Of a stretch of 64,000 nucleotides of DNA, positions 15,131-24,024 are shown one piece after another. The stretch comes from Paenibacillus farraposensis (GTDB lineage Bacteria; Bacillota; Bacilli; Paenibacillales; Paenibacillaceae): positions 255,696 through 319,695 of the forward strand of contig NZ_JAFFQR010000064.1 of NCBI RefSeq assembly GCF_020736845.1, in the 5' to 3' direction. Numbering within the stretch: position 1 is the stretch's first letter; each line of letters begins with the position of its first letter. Made by a program: the position numbers and the translations under genes. The notes beneath the pieces are model-generated. The model saw only the letters and a list, made by a program, of their open reading frames with translations. It was not told where the DNA came from and made no database searches.

Positions 15131-16018
15131 ATGGATCCATCTTTTATCGTATTTGTTATGGTTGCGGAGAAGCAAAACTTCACACGAGCTGCCGAAGCAT
15201 TACATATGACCCAGCCTGCTGTAAGCCAATATATTCAAACACTGGAACGAACCGTTGGAGCCCGTCTGCTGGAACGAAGCAACAAATATGTACGTTTAAC
15301 CAAAGCCGGTGAAATTGTGTATCATCATACCCAGGAGATGATCCGCCTGAACACCCAAATGCAATATTTGGTAGACGAGCTGATGAATAAAGCACAAGGA
15401 AGCCTGTCTATCGGTGCAAGCTACACATATGGCGAGTATGTCCTGCCACATATGATTGGCAAGATGAGAATGAAATATCCGCTCATTCAGCCCTCCATTA
15501 CGATAGGCAATACCCAGGAAATCGAAAGACTGGTGCTCCGTAATCAACTGGATGTAGGAATCATTGAGTGGGAATTTCAGCATGACCATTTATATATTGA
15601 ATCATTTGCTGATGATGAAATGTATATTGTCGCTCCGCAAAATCACCGGCTGGCAGGCAAACCTCAACTGGATTTAAGCGAGCTGCAGGAGGACATCTGG
15701 ATTCTGCGGGAGGAAGGCTCTGGAACCCGGGAAGCGGCTGAAAAAATGTTTGCAAGATTTCAGTTTTCCCCTTCTCATGTAATGGATTTTGGCAGCACAC
15801 AAATTATCAAGGAGTCTATAGAAGCAGGCCTGGGCATTTCGTTGTTGTCCCAATGGGCGATTCAAAAGGAACTTGCTTTGGGGACATTAAAAATATTAGA
15901 AATTCGTAATCTCCCGGTCATTCGGAAATTTTCTTTTCTGACCCCTTCTGCCGTATTCGAGACAAAAGCGACCAGCGTCTTTCTGGAGATTTTGCGAGAA
16001 TATAGCGTGAAAGAGTAA
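15131..16018 (+). CDS. LysR-type transcriptional regulator
   Basis: A 295-residue activator/repressor. The helix-turn-helix is near the N-terminus (NFTRAAEALHMTQPAVSQYI, about 16-35), followed by the linker helix and a two-lobe effector domain (GSLSIGASYTYGEYVLPHMI...; DVGIIEWEFQHDHLYIESFA; EEGSGTREAAEKMF). This pattern is close to the CysL/YwfK and YeiE group, which act in sulfur metabolism or beside yeiH. TTGGAGGGATAGGCT precedes the ATG. It probably controls the divergent yeiH-like gene; the ligand is unknown. Confidence 0.92.
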   Translation: MDPSFIVFVMVAEKQNFTRAAEALHMTQPAVSQYIQTLERTVGARLLERSNKYVRLTKAGEIVYHHTQEMIRLNTQMQYLVDELMNKAQGSLSIGASYTYGEYVLPHMIGKMRMKYPLIQPSITIGNTQEIERLVLRNQLDVGIIEWEFQHDHLYIESFADDEMYIVAPQNHRLAGKPQLDLSELQEDIWILREEGSGTREAAEKMFARFQFSPSHVMDFGSTQIIKESIEAGLGISLLSQWAIQKELALGTLKILEIRNLPVIRKFSFLTPSAVFETKATSVFLEILREYSVKE

Positions 16019-16399
16019 ACACATAAAAAACAAAAAAGCACCGGTGAAGATGCTTTAACAATTTAACTACCGCATCATGTCGGTTATACATCATGACTGT
16101 CAATGATTCGTTTTTTATATCCCGTTTTACAGCTCATTTTAGGAGGACAGATGATCTTTTCTATAATACCGGAAATGGGAGAAATCAACATGGCTGCCTT
16201 GAAATTGTTGCATATCGTGAGCGGCAATGCCTACAAATTTTCCCCCTGAAGCCTGATCACTTGCGGGATCAGCGTAAAAGAACATCCTTGAACGGGCGTT
16301 TGGTGCTTTTTACATCCGTATAGAGCAGATAAAAAAGGTTATCCGCGTAGCTCAGGCTGCGGCGCCCAAATGCTGCAATTCTTCGGATTACCTCTCAAG
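16019..16399. other. Spacer with one weak peptide frame
   Basis: A weak hairpin AAAGCA/TGCTTT follows the LysR stop. The only coding hint is 16151-16249 on the plus strand: AGGAGG four bases before an ATG, then 32 codons (MIFSIIPEMGEINMAALKLL...KFSP). It lacks any recognisable feature and may be chance or a remnant. Past the pectinesterase stop, a frame runs on in another phase without recognisable similarity. Confidence 0.35.
16151..16249 (+). CDS. Possible 32-residue peptide or gene remnant
   Basis: Only the AGGAGG and ATG support it. Spacing is short (four bases), and the peptide shows no membrane segment or known motif. It could be the start of a decayed gene. Confidence 0.25.
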   Translation: MIFSIIPEMGEINMAALKLLHIVSGNAYKFSP

Positions 16400-17371
16400 T
16401 CAACCTGATCTGTCAAAAGATCTCCAAAATGCAACCCCATCAAAAACCTGCTCCTTGCTCCACGCTTCTGTCCCTGCTTCAAAACAATCCGCCCACGGAA
16501 CGCGCTGGCCGCGTAGCAAATCGGCCTCGGAACCACCGTATTCCTGATAACAAACGGTAGTCTCGTTGTCAGGATTACCCCAATTGTCCCAGCCGCGTGG
16601 ATCAATGTGCTCGCCCATTTTACAATCGACAAACACCGTTTTGGCATACTCACGCCACGGACGGCCCAAAAATACCGGGGTCATGTTCGGCTCGCCGGTT
16701 AAATAGCAGCGGTAGAATACATAGCCATACGCTTGCCCTTGCGGTGTAGAGGCGGCTGTGACATAACTCGTTTCGTTCTTATGATGGCGCAAACTGTGAA
16801 TTTCGCAGTCCTCAAAATAAGCGGTAGTCCCGCCAAAAATAAAGTCCACCGTCCCCTCCATATAGCAATGCTGATAGAGCTGGCGATAGTGAGCGTGATG
16901 CTCTTTTAAAGGGATTCCGCCAAACTTCAATCGCTCCTTCGGAGCCGGGGGCAGGGGACCCGTAAATAACGTATCCTGGTGCCCTTTAAAGGTGCAGTTT
17001 CTAAACACCGTTTTATCACAGTGAGCATACACGGCAACCGCCTGCCCAATGGCTTCTCCCTGTCCAGCCGTGTTGGAAATCGTGAGATTTTCCAGGATCA
17101 GATGGCTGCCCCCTAAAAATAAAGTGGGTGTCGCAAAAGTCCCGATCTCCTCCCCTGCTTCATCCCGCTCCTTGGCATACCGGTGCATACGAATATCAAC
17201 CTGCCCAATACCTATGATATGCAGGTATGAACGGTAAATCCGTACCTCTTCCTCATAGGTACCCGATAAAATAGTCAGCATTGCCATTTCGTTGGAAGGC
17301 GACTGCTCCAGTACATCAATCGCCTCCTGAATCGTATGAAAATCACAGAAGGACTCTTTTCCTACCAGCAT
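16400..17371 (-). CDS. Pectin methylesterase (CE8), apparently intracellular
   Basis: Removes methyl groups from galacturonic-acid units, giving methanol and free acid. The 323 residues form the right-handed beta-helix of CE8, with all signature blocks: GHQDTLF (Gln of the oxyanion hole), GTVDFIFGG (catalytic Asp) and FLGRPWREYAKTVF (Asp/Arg/Trp region). There is no signal peptide, so it should act on imported oligosaccharides, like other intracellular Paenibacillus/Erwinia forms. It is the last gene of the leftward operon, 24 bases after the esterase gene. Confidence 0.93.
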   Translation of the reverse strand: MLVGKESFCDFHTIQEAIDVLEQSPSNEMAMLTILSGTYEEEVRIYRSYLHIIGIGQVDIRMHRYAKERDEAGEEIGTFATPTLFLGGSHLILENLTISNTAGQGEAIGQAVAVYAHCDKTVFRNCTFKGHQDTLFTGPLPPAPKERLKFGGIPLKEHHAHYRQLYQHCYMEGTVDFIFGGTTAYFEDCEIHSLRHHKNETSYVTAASTPQGQAYGYVFYRCYLTGEPNMTPVFLGRPWREYAKTVFVDCKMGEHIDPRGWDNWGNPDNETTVCYQEYGGSEADLLRGQRVPWADCFEAGTEAWSKEQVFDGVAFWRSFDRSG

Positions 17372-17395
17372 GGTTACCCGATCCTTTCATTCCAT

Positions 17396-18280
17396 TTACA
17401 AGTGTTCAGCTAAAAATGCCTGCCACGCCCTTCGCATTTCCAACGTCTCCATATGTCCGCCGCCTGCAATGACAGGCTGCCAATGCTCCGGGTGACCTGC
17501 TTCTCGGTAAGCTTCCTGTAGCCCTTTTGCCAAATGCTCGACCCCTTCAATCGGGCACATCCGATCATTTCGGCCCGTTATGCTCATACGTGGGCGGGGC
17601 ACAATCCGCTTTTGAATATCGAGGGTCGTAAAATGCTTCAACAGACCTGGAACATAGGAATAGAAGCCATGATGGTCCAGGCCTCTTTTGGCGATCAGCG
17701 TATGGGCATCGACCTGTCCGCAAATATCAATAGTGACCTGTATCCGCTCATCCAGGGCGGCCAGCCACCACGCCATCAATCCCCCCATTGACATGCCAAT
17801 CGTCGCGATGCGGGAAGCATCAATATCCTCACGCTGGCACATATAATCCAATAAACGACGGTTATCGTACAGCATCATGCCCCACAGCACTTGCCCTTGC
17901 CAGAGCATTTCCTTGACCAGCTCACTCTCGGTTTTGCCTCCGCGTTCATTGAATCCCCACATATCAATGGAACACACACAGTACCCCATCCCTGCCAGGA
18001 CTGATGCAAACGAGGGCTGCTGCAAATAAGAGCTGCTATAGATCAATTCCTTGCGTCCGTTCGTATAATTGCCCCCATGCGAATGGTTGAAAATGACCAA
18101 TGGAAACGGACCATCCCCCTGTAAAGGGGTAGCCACATAAGCGGGTACAGGCTCGACCCCGTTCATATCTAGCAGGAGACATTCCAGCCGATATCCCTCC
18201 TTTTCCTCTTGCTTTAGCAAAGTTGCTGTCACAGGACGATCTTCCGGGAGGTCTCCTAACAATGCTTGCAGCCTATCCAC
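17396..18280 (-). CDS. Alpha/beta-hydrolase, probable acetyl esterase of pectin use
   Basis: A 294-residue enzyme of the dienelactone-hydrolase/acetyl-xylan-esterase-like group. It has the nucleophile elbow GMSMGG (about residue 166), an oxyanion region FPLVIFNHSHGG (about 60-70), the acid Asp in GRND and the catalytic His in GGGHMETL near the end, so the triad looks complete. There is no signal peptide. It lies between GH28 and CE8 genes with 24-base gaps on both sides, pointing to deacetylation of pectin fragments in the cytoplasm. Substrate assignment is by context only. Confidence 0.82.
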   Translation of the reverse strand: MDRLQALLGDLPEDRPVTATLLKQEEKEGYRLECLLLDMNGVEPVPAYVATPLQGDGPFPLVIFNHSHGGNYTNGRKELIYSSSYLQQPSFASVLAGMGYCVCSIDMWGFNERGGKTESELVKEMLWQGQVLWGMMLYDNRRLLDYMCQREDIDASRIATIGMSMGGLMAWWLAALDERIQVTIDICGQVDAHTLIAKRGLDHHGFYSYVPGLLKHFTTLDIQKRIVPRPRMSITGRNDRMCPIEGVEHLAKGLQEAYREAGHPEHWQPVIAGGGHMETLEMRRAWQAFLAEHL

Positions 18281-18304
18281 GTTTTTCCTCCTTTCAGCTC
18301 CTGT

Positions 18305-19666
18305 CTAGTTCAAAATATTTTGGCTGGAGGGCGCTACCGTTACTTGTTCGATCAGCTTTTCGGGCCGGGCTGTATTTTTCGAATGACAACGGTTGATCTC
18401 AACGTCATCCCCATTTTCAATATAGAAGGCAGGACCCTCATGATTCTCAATTGTCACCTGCTGGAAACGGATGTCTTTCACATTTCCCAGATTAAAGCCG
18501 CGATTATTCATGTCCTCAATTCCTGTCATCATGGCAGGGCGGCCGGGAATCGCATTTTTCGCCATGGAAATATCGATATTGGAAAATGTAATTTCAGAAA
18601 TGTATTGTTCTGCAAGTCCGTATAGGAACCCGGCAGCTGCATGAACCTGACGTGCTGTAATATCGGCAAAATGGATGCGTCTAAAGCACGGGGTTTCATC
18701 GGTAACCGGATAGGGATTTTTGTCCCAGACATATTTGTCTTTCCCCCGGGGCCCGCAGAAATAATACAGGTTCAGAATAAACGGACAAATGACCTCTTCC
18801 ATTACAATATTGCTGACGCGAATATCCTCGATGATTCCTCCGCGTCCTCGTCTGGATTTCAAGCGGATGCCCCGATCTGTTTGCTTGAACACACAGTTGC
18901 TGATCGTCACATTGCGAATATCTCCGCTCATTTCACTTCCCAGCACGACGCCACCATGGCCATGCACCATCGTACAATTGGTAATCGTAATATTTTCACA
19001 TGGAATCCGCTCCTGCGTATCTTCGGTTCCTGCTTTGATCGCAATACAATCATCGCCCACATCAATATTGCAATTGCTGATACGCACGTTGGAACAGGAT
19101 TCGGGATTAATGCCATCGGTATTAGGGGAGTCCGCCGGGTTAAGAATAGACAAGTTGTCAATCGTGACGTTGTAGCAGGCGATAGGGTTTACAGTCCAGC
19201 TCGGGGAATTTTTCATGGCAACATCTTTAATCGTGACCCGCTGACAACGGTCAAAGCTGATTAATTTCGGTCTGGGATACTGCAATTCCTCCGGGTGGTT
19301 CCGGTGCTTTTCCCACCACGGTTGACCATTTCCATCCAGGGTTCCGCTGCCTGTAATTGAAATATTTTCGAGGTTATGCCCGTAAATACACGAAGCATGT
19401 ACTTCCCGCTGAACCCCTTCCCATCGGGATTCCACCACAGGATAGTCCGCCGGATTTGTGCTGAAAGAAAGAATGGCCCCAGGGCTTAAATGCAGTTCAA
19501 TGTTGCTTTTAAGGATAATAGCCCCTGTCCGGTATGTACCGGAAGGAATAACAACCGTTCCTCCCCCGGCATGGCTGGCTGCAGCAATGGCCTCTGCAAT
19601 CGCTGTTGTTGCCAGCGTCGTACCATCCTGCGGGGCCCCATAATCAATAATGTTATATGCTTGCAT
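18305..19666 (-). CDS. GH28 polygalacturonase-type glycoside hydrolase
   Basis: Hydrolyses alpha-1,4 links of galacturonans or rhamnogalacturonan oligomers. The 453-residue beta-helix has the complete GH28 set: SPNTDGINPE, VGDDCIAIK, GHGGVVLGSE and RGIRLKSRRGRGG. The N-terminus begins straight with YNIIDYGAPQDGTT, without signal peptide, like intracellular exo-acting YteR-neighbour and PehX-type enzymes. The second ATG (19666) is preferred because AGGAGAG is six bases before it. It lies in the operon between the solute-binding protein and the esterase. Confidence 0.93.
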   Translation of the reverse strand: MQAYNIIDYGAPQDGTTLATTAIAEAIAAASHAGGGTVVIPSGTYRTGAIILKSNIELHLSPGAILSFSTNPADYPVVESRWEGVQREVHASCIYGHNLENISITGSGTLDGNGQPWWEKHRNHPEELQYPRPKLISFDRCQRVTIKDVAMKNSPSWTVNPIACYNVTIDNLSILNPADSPNTDGINPESCSNVRISNCNIDVGDDCIAIKAGTEDTQERIPCENITITNCTMVHGHGGVVLGSEMSGDIRNVTISNCVFKQTDRGIRLKSRRGRGGIIEDIRVSNIVMEEVICPFILNLYYFCGPRGKDKYVWDKNPYPVTDETPCFRRIHFADITARQVHAAAGFLYGLAEQYISEITFSNIDISMAKNAIPGRPAMMTGIEDMNNRGFNLGNVKDIRFQQVTIENHEGPAFYIENGDDVEINRCHSKNTARPEKLIEQVTVAPSSQNILN

Positions 19667-19731
19667 GTCGTCCTCTCCTGTCTTCATTTTTTGTGAATAC
19701 GAAAATATTTATAGATGTTCAACCTATATCC

Positions 19732-21252
19732 TTATTTTTTCGTATTCTTATATGCTTCCTCATACTCAGCGGTTATTCGTGCCCCACCGGATTTCTTCCA
19801 ATTTTCTACAGCTGCTTTAAACCCGGCTTCATCTGTTTCACCCATTATAAATTTGAAGGAGGCGTCGGTAATGATTTTCTCCAGCTCTGTTCCTTGTTCA
19901 TTGGCCGTGACTGAATCCAGCGGCACCGTTGGATCCAGCACAGCAAATTTACTATTTTCCCGAACTAATTGGTTAGCCAATTCCTTTTCCGGATTGGCAT
20001 CTTTTAGGTTATAGGTCACTTCACTTGGTCTGGAGCTTGAAAACGGCTGAACGTCCGCCTGCCACAAATCTGTATTCATAATTTTGAAGGCCCCGTCCTT
20101 GTCGAGCTTATAGTGTGTGCCTTCAATTCCGCCGGTCATATACATATATACATCCTTGTCAATCAGGTCATCTACAAATTGCAGCAGTCTTTTAAGCTCA
20201 GCTTCCGTCTTCACTTCAGATTTAGGGAATGCCAGCAGACCTCCTACCCCGCTTCCCTCAGACCATACGTGGTATTTGCCATCTCCGTTCGAAATTTTGT
20301 TTACGGGTACCAGCTTCAATCCCTTCTGCAATCCCTGGGACAATGTTCTGAGGTTGGCGATATCGATCATGCCTGTATAGATACCTGCTTTCCCTTGAGC
20401 AAATTGCTGCTGCTGGTCCGTTTTGGCGGTGACAGCGAAGTCTTTGGAAAGATATCCGTTTTCGTATAGCTTATGGGAATACTTTAAGGTTTCCATATAT
20501 TGCGGAGTATCAAATTCCGGCGTAAACTTTCCGGTTTCATCTACTTTCCAGCCATTGGGTGTACCAAAGTAGGAGCTTAACGTTTTGAAGCTGCTGTAGC
20601 GCAGATCGGATCTGTCAACAAACCCGGTCGTATCATTTTTGCCATTGCCATCCGGATCATCCTCTGTAAACGCTCTCGCAACTTCATACAGCTCATCCAG
20701 TGTCGTCGGTACCTTCAGACCTAAGCGGTCCAGCCAGTCCTGACGAATCACCAGCCCCGCCCGGGCCAGGTTCTTCTGGAACGGAACTCCATACAGCACA
20801 CCTTCAATGGAAGCGGCCTCCCGCACTTCTGGTGGAATCTTTTTCAAATTTCCATAATCATCCAAATACTTTCCTACATCCCAGAATAGCCCCGATTTTA
20901 AAGAACTCCGTACTGAAGAGTTTGTCAACATCGTCAAAGTCACCATATCAGCCAATTCACCGGAAGCCAGGGCCGTCGTAATTCTCTCTTCTTTGGAAGC
21001 ATCCGGCACCCAGTTGAAGGTGATTTTGGAATTGGTGTATTCTTCGATTTTACTTTTAATCGTTTCTGTCGGCGGAGAAGCTGTGTGCAATACATTTAAC
21101 CAGGTAAATTCCAGTCTCGATTTCGGATTATAGGTCTGGCTGCCTTGATCCTCTGCCCCCTTGTCACCGCAAGCAGCTAAAAAGACACTCATGACCATAA
21201 GCACAGCCAGTAGGCCTGATACGCTTTTTTTCATCTTGATTCCCTTTTTCAT
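19732..21252 (-). CDS. LplA/YtcQ-type solute-binding lipoprotein of an oligosaccharide ABC importer
   Basis: Captures a sugar oligomer outside the membrane. The 506 residues have a lipoprotein signal (LLAVLMVMSVFLAAC, lipid Cys at about residue 27) and a full extracellular-binding-protein type 1 body with the family's calcium-like loop DDPDGNGKNDTTGF (about 190). This family (LplA, YtcQ, YesO relatives) works with LplB/YtcP permeases and a shared ATPase such as MsmX encoded elsewhere. Here it is followed by pectin enzymes, so galacturonan or rhamnogalacturonan oligomers are the likely cargo. The start is supported by AGGAG eight bases upstream. Confidence 0.93.
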   Translation of the reverse strand: MKKGIKMKKSVSGLLAVLMVMSVFLAACGDKGAEDQGSQTYNPKSRLEFTWLNVLHTASPPTETIKSKIEEYTNSKITFNWVPDASKEERITTALASGELADMVTLTMLTNSSVRSSLKSGLFWDVGKYLDDYGNLKKIPPEVREAASIEGVLYGVPFQKNLARAGLVIRQDWLDRLGLKVPTTLDELYEVARAFTEDDPDGNGKNDTTGFVDRSDLRYSSFKTLSSYFGTPNGWKVDETGKFTPEFDTPQYMETLKYSHKLYENGYLSKDFAVTAKTDQQQQFAQGKAGIYTGMIDIANLRTLSQGLQKGLKLVPVNKISNGDGKYHVWSEGSGVGGLLAFPKSEVKTEAELKRLLQFVDDLIDKDVYMYMTGGIEGTHYKLDKDGAFKIMNTDLWQADVQPFSSSRPSEVTYNLKDANPEKELANQLVRENSKFAVLDPTVPLDSVTANEQGTELEKIITDASFKFIMGETDEAGFKAAVENWKKSGGARITAEYEEAYKNTKK

Positions 21253-21279
21253 CGTGTTTGCTCCTTTTCTTATTCATAT

Positions 21280-21903
21280 TTATGCCATATCTTCCTCTTT
21301 TACCAGAACCTCTCGCTCTATTTTGCTGAACACCTGATGTGTCATCCACATCACGAGATAACCGAGGATACTCACTCCGGCAAAAGTCAGAATTCCGGGG
21401 TACAAGCCGAAAATCAAGGCAAAAAGCACGACAATGGCTACAAAAAGAACAAGTGTATATTGTAAATAGGAAAATCCAATGACGATCGACATTTTGATTT
21501 TCAGTTTGATGCCTTTCCAGTCATAGTGAGCCAGCAACGGGAAAATGTAAGTCAAGGAGATGAGATACAACAAGGCTCCAATCAGCGTCACGACACGAAC
21601 ATGCCAGGATGAGACATTGACTATATCCACGTAGAGCACGTAGCCCACAAGGCTGTACAGTCCGCCAATCATCGCTGCTTCTTTAAAGCTCTCTCTGAAG
21701 TAGCGTATAAATGTTGAGAAAATGGCTACTTCCTCATTGCCGCGAATCCACTGCCTTAAAATACTAAGCATAGCGACCGTTGCAGGCCCGACGCCGATCA
21801 AGCCCAAGCCCAGGATCGTCGCAACTGTCCATAGCAGGTTAAGGTAAACCAGCCGGAGCAGGCGCATGCACCATTTGTTCATGTTTTCTACAAACCGTAC
21901 CAT
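21280..21903 (-). CDS. YesL-like (DUF624) membrane protein
   Basis: A 207-residue protein with about five membrane segments. N-terminal NKWCMRLLRLVYLNLLWTVA and GLIGVGPATVAMLSILRQWI are typical of the DUF624/YesL family, almost always found within polysaccharide importer operons (yesL beside yesMNOPQ in Bacillus). Its molecular role is unknown; it may help the permease complex. It lies 21 bases after the permease gene and 27 bases before the binding-protein gene, so it belongs to the same transcript. Confidence 0.88.
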   Translation of the reverse strand: MVRFVENMNKWCMRLLRLVYLNLLWTVATILGLGLIGVGPATVAMLSILRQWIRGNEEVAIFSTFIRYFRESFKEAAMIGGLYSLVGYVLYVDIVNVSSWHVRVVTLIGALLYLISLTYIFPLLAHYDWKGIKLKIKMSIVIGFSYLQYTLVLFVAIVVLFALIFGLYPGILTFAGVSILGYLVMWMTHQVFSKIEREVLVKEEDMA

Positions 21904-21924
21904 TTTGCATCCTTCCCGTCGTCA

Positions 21925-22842
21925 TTAGTAAACGCCGTCTTCGCCAAATTTCTTGGCCAGCCGATTGGAGAACATAATCAGAATTAATCCTACGACCCCT
22001 TTAAACAGTCCGACCGTCGTACTGAAGCTCAATTGTCCATTCTTTAAGCCGGCGGTATAGATATAGGTATCAAAAATCTCGGCAACCTCACGGTTTAATG
22101 AGTTCAAGAGCAAATACATATGCTCAAAGCCCAAATCCAGCGTGCTGCCGATTTTCAAGATGAGCAGCGTAATAATGACCGGGCGGATCGCAGGCAGGGT
22201 GACATGCCATGTTTTTCTCAAGCGGCTTGCGCCATCCATCTCTGCCGCCTCGTACAATTGCGTGTCGACCACTGTGATTGCCGATAAATAAATGATGGTA
22301 GACCAGCCGAGTTCCTTCCAGATGACTTGCCCCATATAGACGGTTCGCAGCCATTCCGGAGAAGTCAAGAAGCTGATTTTCTCCCCGCCCAGCGCGGCAA
22401 TCATTTCATTCAGCACCCCGCCGTCGACCGTAAGAAATACATAAGAAATTGAGACAATGATAACCCATGACATAAAGTGCGGGATGTAAATAATGGTCTG
22501 AATAATGTTTTTAAAAAACAGCTTCCGGACCTCATTCAGCATCAGTGCCAAAATGATGGGTAATGGGAAAAAGATAACAATGTTCAACGCGAATAAAATA
22601 AGTGTATTGCGCAATAGCATGAAAAACGTGGGCTCGGTAAATAAACGGTTAAAATGTTTCATTCCTACCCACGGACTGCCCGTGATCCCCTGAAAGGCCT
22701 GGTAATCCTGAAACGCAATGACCAAGCCGCCCATGGGAAAGTACTTAAAAATAATGAAGTAAACCAGCCCGGGCAAAACCATCAGATACAGCAGCATGTA
22801 TTTTTGCATACGTAAAAGGTTTTCCGTCGTTCTTTTGTTCAT
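21925..22842 (-). CDS. LplB-type ABC permease subunit (first permease)
   Basis: One of two membrane subunits of the oligosaccharide importer. It has 305 residues and six membrane helices; the EAA loop that docks the ATPase reads YEAAEMDGASRLRKTWHVTL. The N-terminus KYMLLYLMVLPGLVYFIIFK and GLVIAFQDYQAF are characteristic of LplB/YtcP partners. The ribosome site AAGGAGG is seven bases before the ATG. It heads the leftward operon. Its partner permease is not next in the operon but divergent, across a 268-base control region. Confidence 0.93.
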   Translation of the reverse strand: MNKRTTENLLRMQKYMLLYLMVLPGLVYFIIFKYFPMGGLVIAFQDYQAFQGITGSPWVGMKHFNRLFTEPTFFMLLRNTLILFALNIVIFFPLPIILALMLNEVRKLFFKNIIQTIIYIPHFMSWVIIVSISYVFLTVDGGVLNEMIAALGGEKISFLTSPEWLRTVYMGQVIWKELGWSTIIYLSAITVVDTQLYEAAEMDGASRLRKTWHVTLPAIRPVIITLLILKIGSTLDLGFEHMYLLLNSLNREVAEIFDTYIYTAGLKNGQLSFSTTVGLFKGVVGLILIMFSNRLAKKFGEDGVY

Positions 22843-22867
22843 TAACTCGACCTCCTTGAAACGTTCC

Positions 22868-22881
22868 TGTATACGCTTTCA
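22868..22881 (-). promoter_or_regulatory. cre-like site (CcpA) near the leftward permease gene
   Basis: On the minus strand TGAAAGCGTATACA, one mismatch from the TGWAANCGNTNWCA catabolite-response consensus. It lies about 26 bases before the permease start, where CcpA binding would block transcription when a preferred sugar is present. Confidence 0.55.
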
Positions 22882-22921
22882 AGAGTACGTGATTTTCGGC
22901 ATTCCGCATATAATCACCAAA

Positions 22922-22935
22922 TGATAGCGTTTTCA
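22922..22935. promoter_or_regulatory. Second cre-like site in the divergent region
   Basis: TGATAGCGTTTTCA, one mismatch from the cre consensus. It could alternatively be a LacI-family operator for a local regulator. Confidence 0.5.
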
Positions 22936-23082
22936 AATTTGTGTGTACAGCCTGCTTTTCACGCTATTCATCTTACCTAATGATTACTACATAACTTAAT
23001 GATTACTCTCTTTTTTCCACATTTGGCTAACATCTCAAGATTTGATTATATACGGAATTTCTTCCTCTTGATAAGGTTTACA

Positions 23083-23096
23083 TGTAAACGATTACG
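23083..23096 (+). promoter_or_regulatory. cre-like site before the rightward permease gene
   Basis: TGTAAACGATTACG matches the cre consensus except for the last base, and it overlaps the approach to the ribosome site of the second permease. With the two other sites it makes both divergent transcripts candidates for carbon catabolite control. Confidence 0.6.
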
Positions 23097-23110
23097 AGGA
23101 GGTCAATCAC

Positions 23111-23995
23111 TTGGCGCAAAAATTACGAAAAAAAGAATCGCTGGGCAGTCGTATGTTCAACATTATAAACAGTACACTATTGGTTCTCATTGCCCTCACT
23201 TGTCTCTTGCCTTTTTTGAATATCATCGCCAGCTCTTTTGCCTCAACCGAGGAAGTGGTAGCCAAAAAATTCATTCTATTCCCTGTTACATTTTCTTTGG
23301 ATGCTTATCGCTACATTCTGTCAACTCCGACGATTTTCAAAGGGCTCGGAGTTTCGGTCGGCGTAACCATCGTCGGTACAGTCGTAAGTATGATTTTTAC
23401 CGCTTTTATGGCCTATGGATTATCCCGAAAATACCTGCTTGGCCGAAATACCATTAACTTCATTGTTGTGTTTTCGATGCTGTTTAGCGGGGGGATGATT
23501 CCGACATTCCTGGTTGTAAAAAGCATGGGGCTCATCAATTCGTATTGGTCCTTGATTCTTCCCGTCGCCATTAATGCATTAAACCTGATTATCATGCGCA
23601 ACTTTTTTCAGGCTTTGCCGGATGATTTGGAGGAATCCGCCAAAATGGACGGGTGTAACGATGTTGGTATCTTCTTTAAAATCATGCTGCCGCTCGCCTT
23701 GCCTTCTATTGCAACCATTTCCCTTTTCTACGCGGTAGCATACTGGAATACGTATATGCATGCGATTTTGTATATCAATGACTCTGCTAAATGGCCAATC
23801 CAAGTCTTGCTCCGCCAAATTGTAATCGTTTCCAGCGGTATGCAGGCAGAAGGAACCGCGGTTGATGTCATCCCGCCTGCGCAGACGATTAAGATGGCGG
23901 TCATTGTCATTGCAACCGTGCCTATGCTAATCGTGTATCCATTTGTACAAAAGCACTTTGTTAAAGGGGCTTTGTTAGGGGCGGTAAAAGGATAA
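23111..23995 (+). CDS. LplC/YtcP-type ABC permease subunit (second permease)
   Basis: The second membrane subunit of the importer: 294 residues, six helices, EAA loop LEESAKMDGCNDVGIFFKIM, and the GMIPTFLVVKSMGLINSYWS stretch typical of the CUT1 family partner. The start is TTG, with GAGGAGG eight bases before it. The usual order in this family is lplB-lplC-lplA or similar in one operon; here this subunit is alone on the other strand and ends 29 bases before the convergent AraC regulator gene. It is the only rightward gene of the locus before the fused esterase. Confidence 0.92.
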   Translation: MAQKLRKKESLGSRMFNIINSTLLVLIALTCLLPFLNIIASSFASTEEVVAKKFILFPVTFSLDAYRYILSTPTIFKGLGVSVGVTIVGTVVSMIFTAFMAYGLSRKYLLGRNTINFIVVFSMLFSGGMIPTFLVVKSMGLINSYWSLILPVAINALNLIIMRNFFQALPDDLEESAKMDGCNDVGIFFKIMLPLALPSIATISLFYAVAYWNTYMHAILYINDSAKWPIQVLLRQIVIVSSGMQAEGTAVDVIPPAQTIKMAVIVIATVPMLIVYPFVQKHFVKGALLGAVKG

Positions 23996-24024
23996 GTTGC
24001 CTCCGGCTTGTGCCGCTGCTCCGG

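Noticed and set aside
18641-19264. 207-codon plus-strand frame antisense to the GH28 gene
   Set aside because: The GH28 gene is certain from its catalytic motifs; the antisense frame has no ribosome site.
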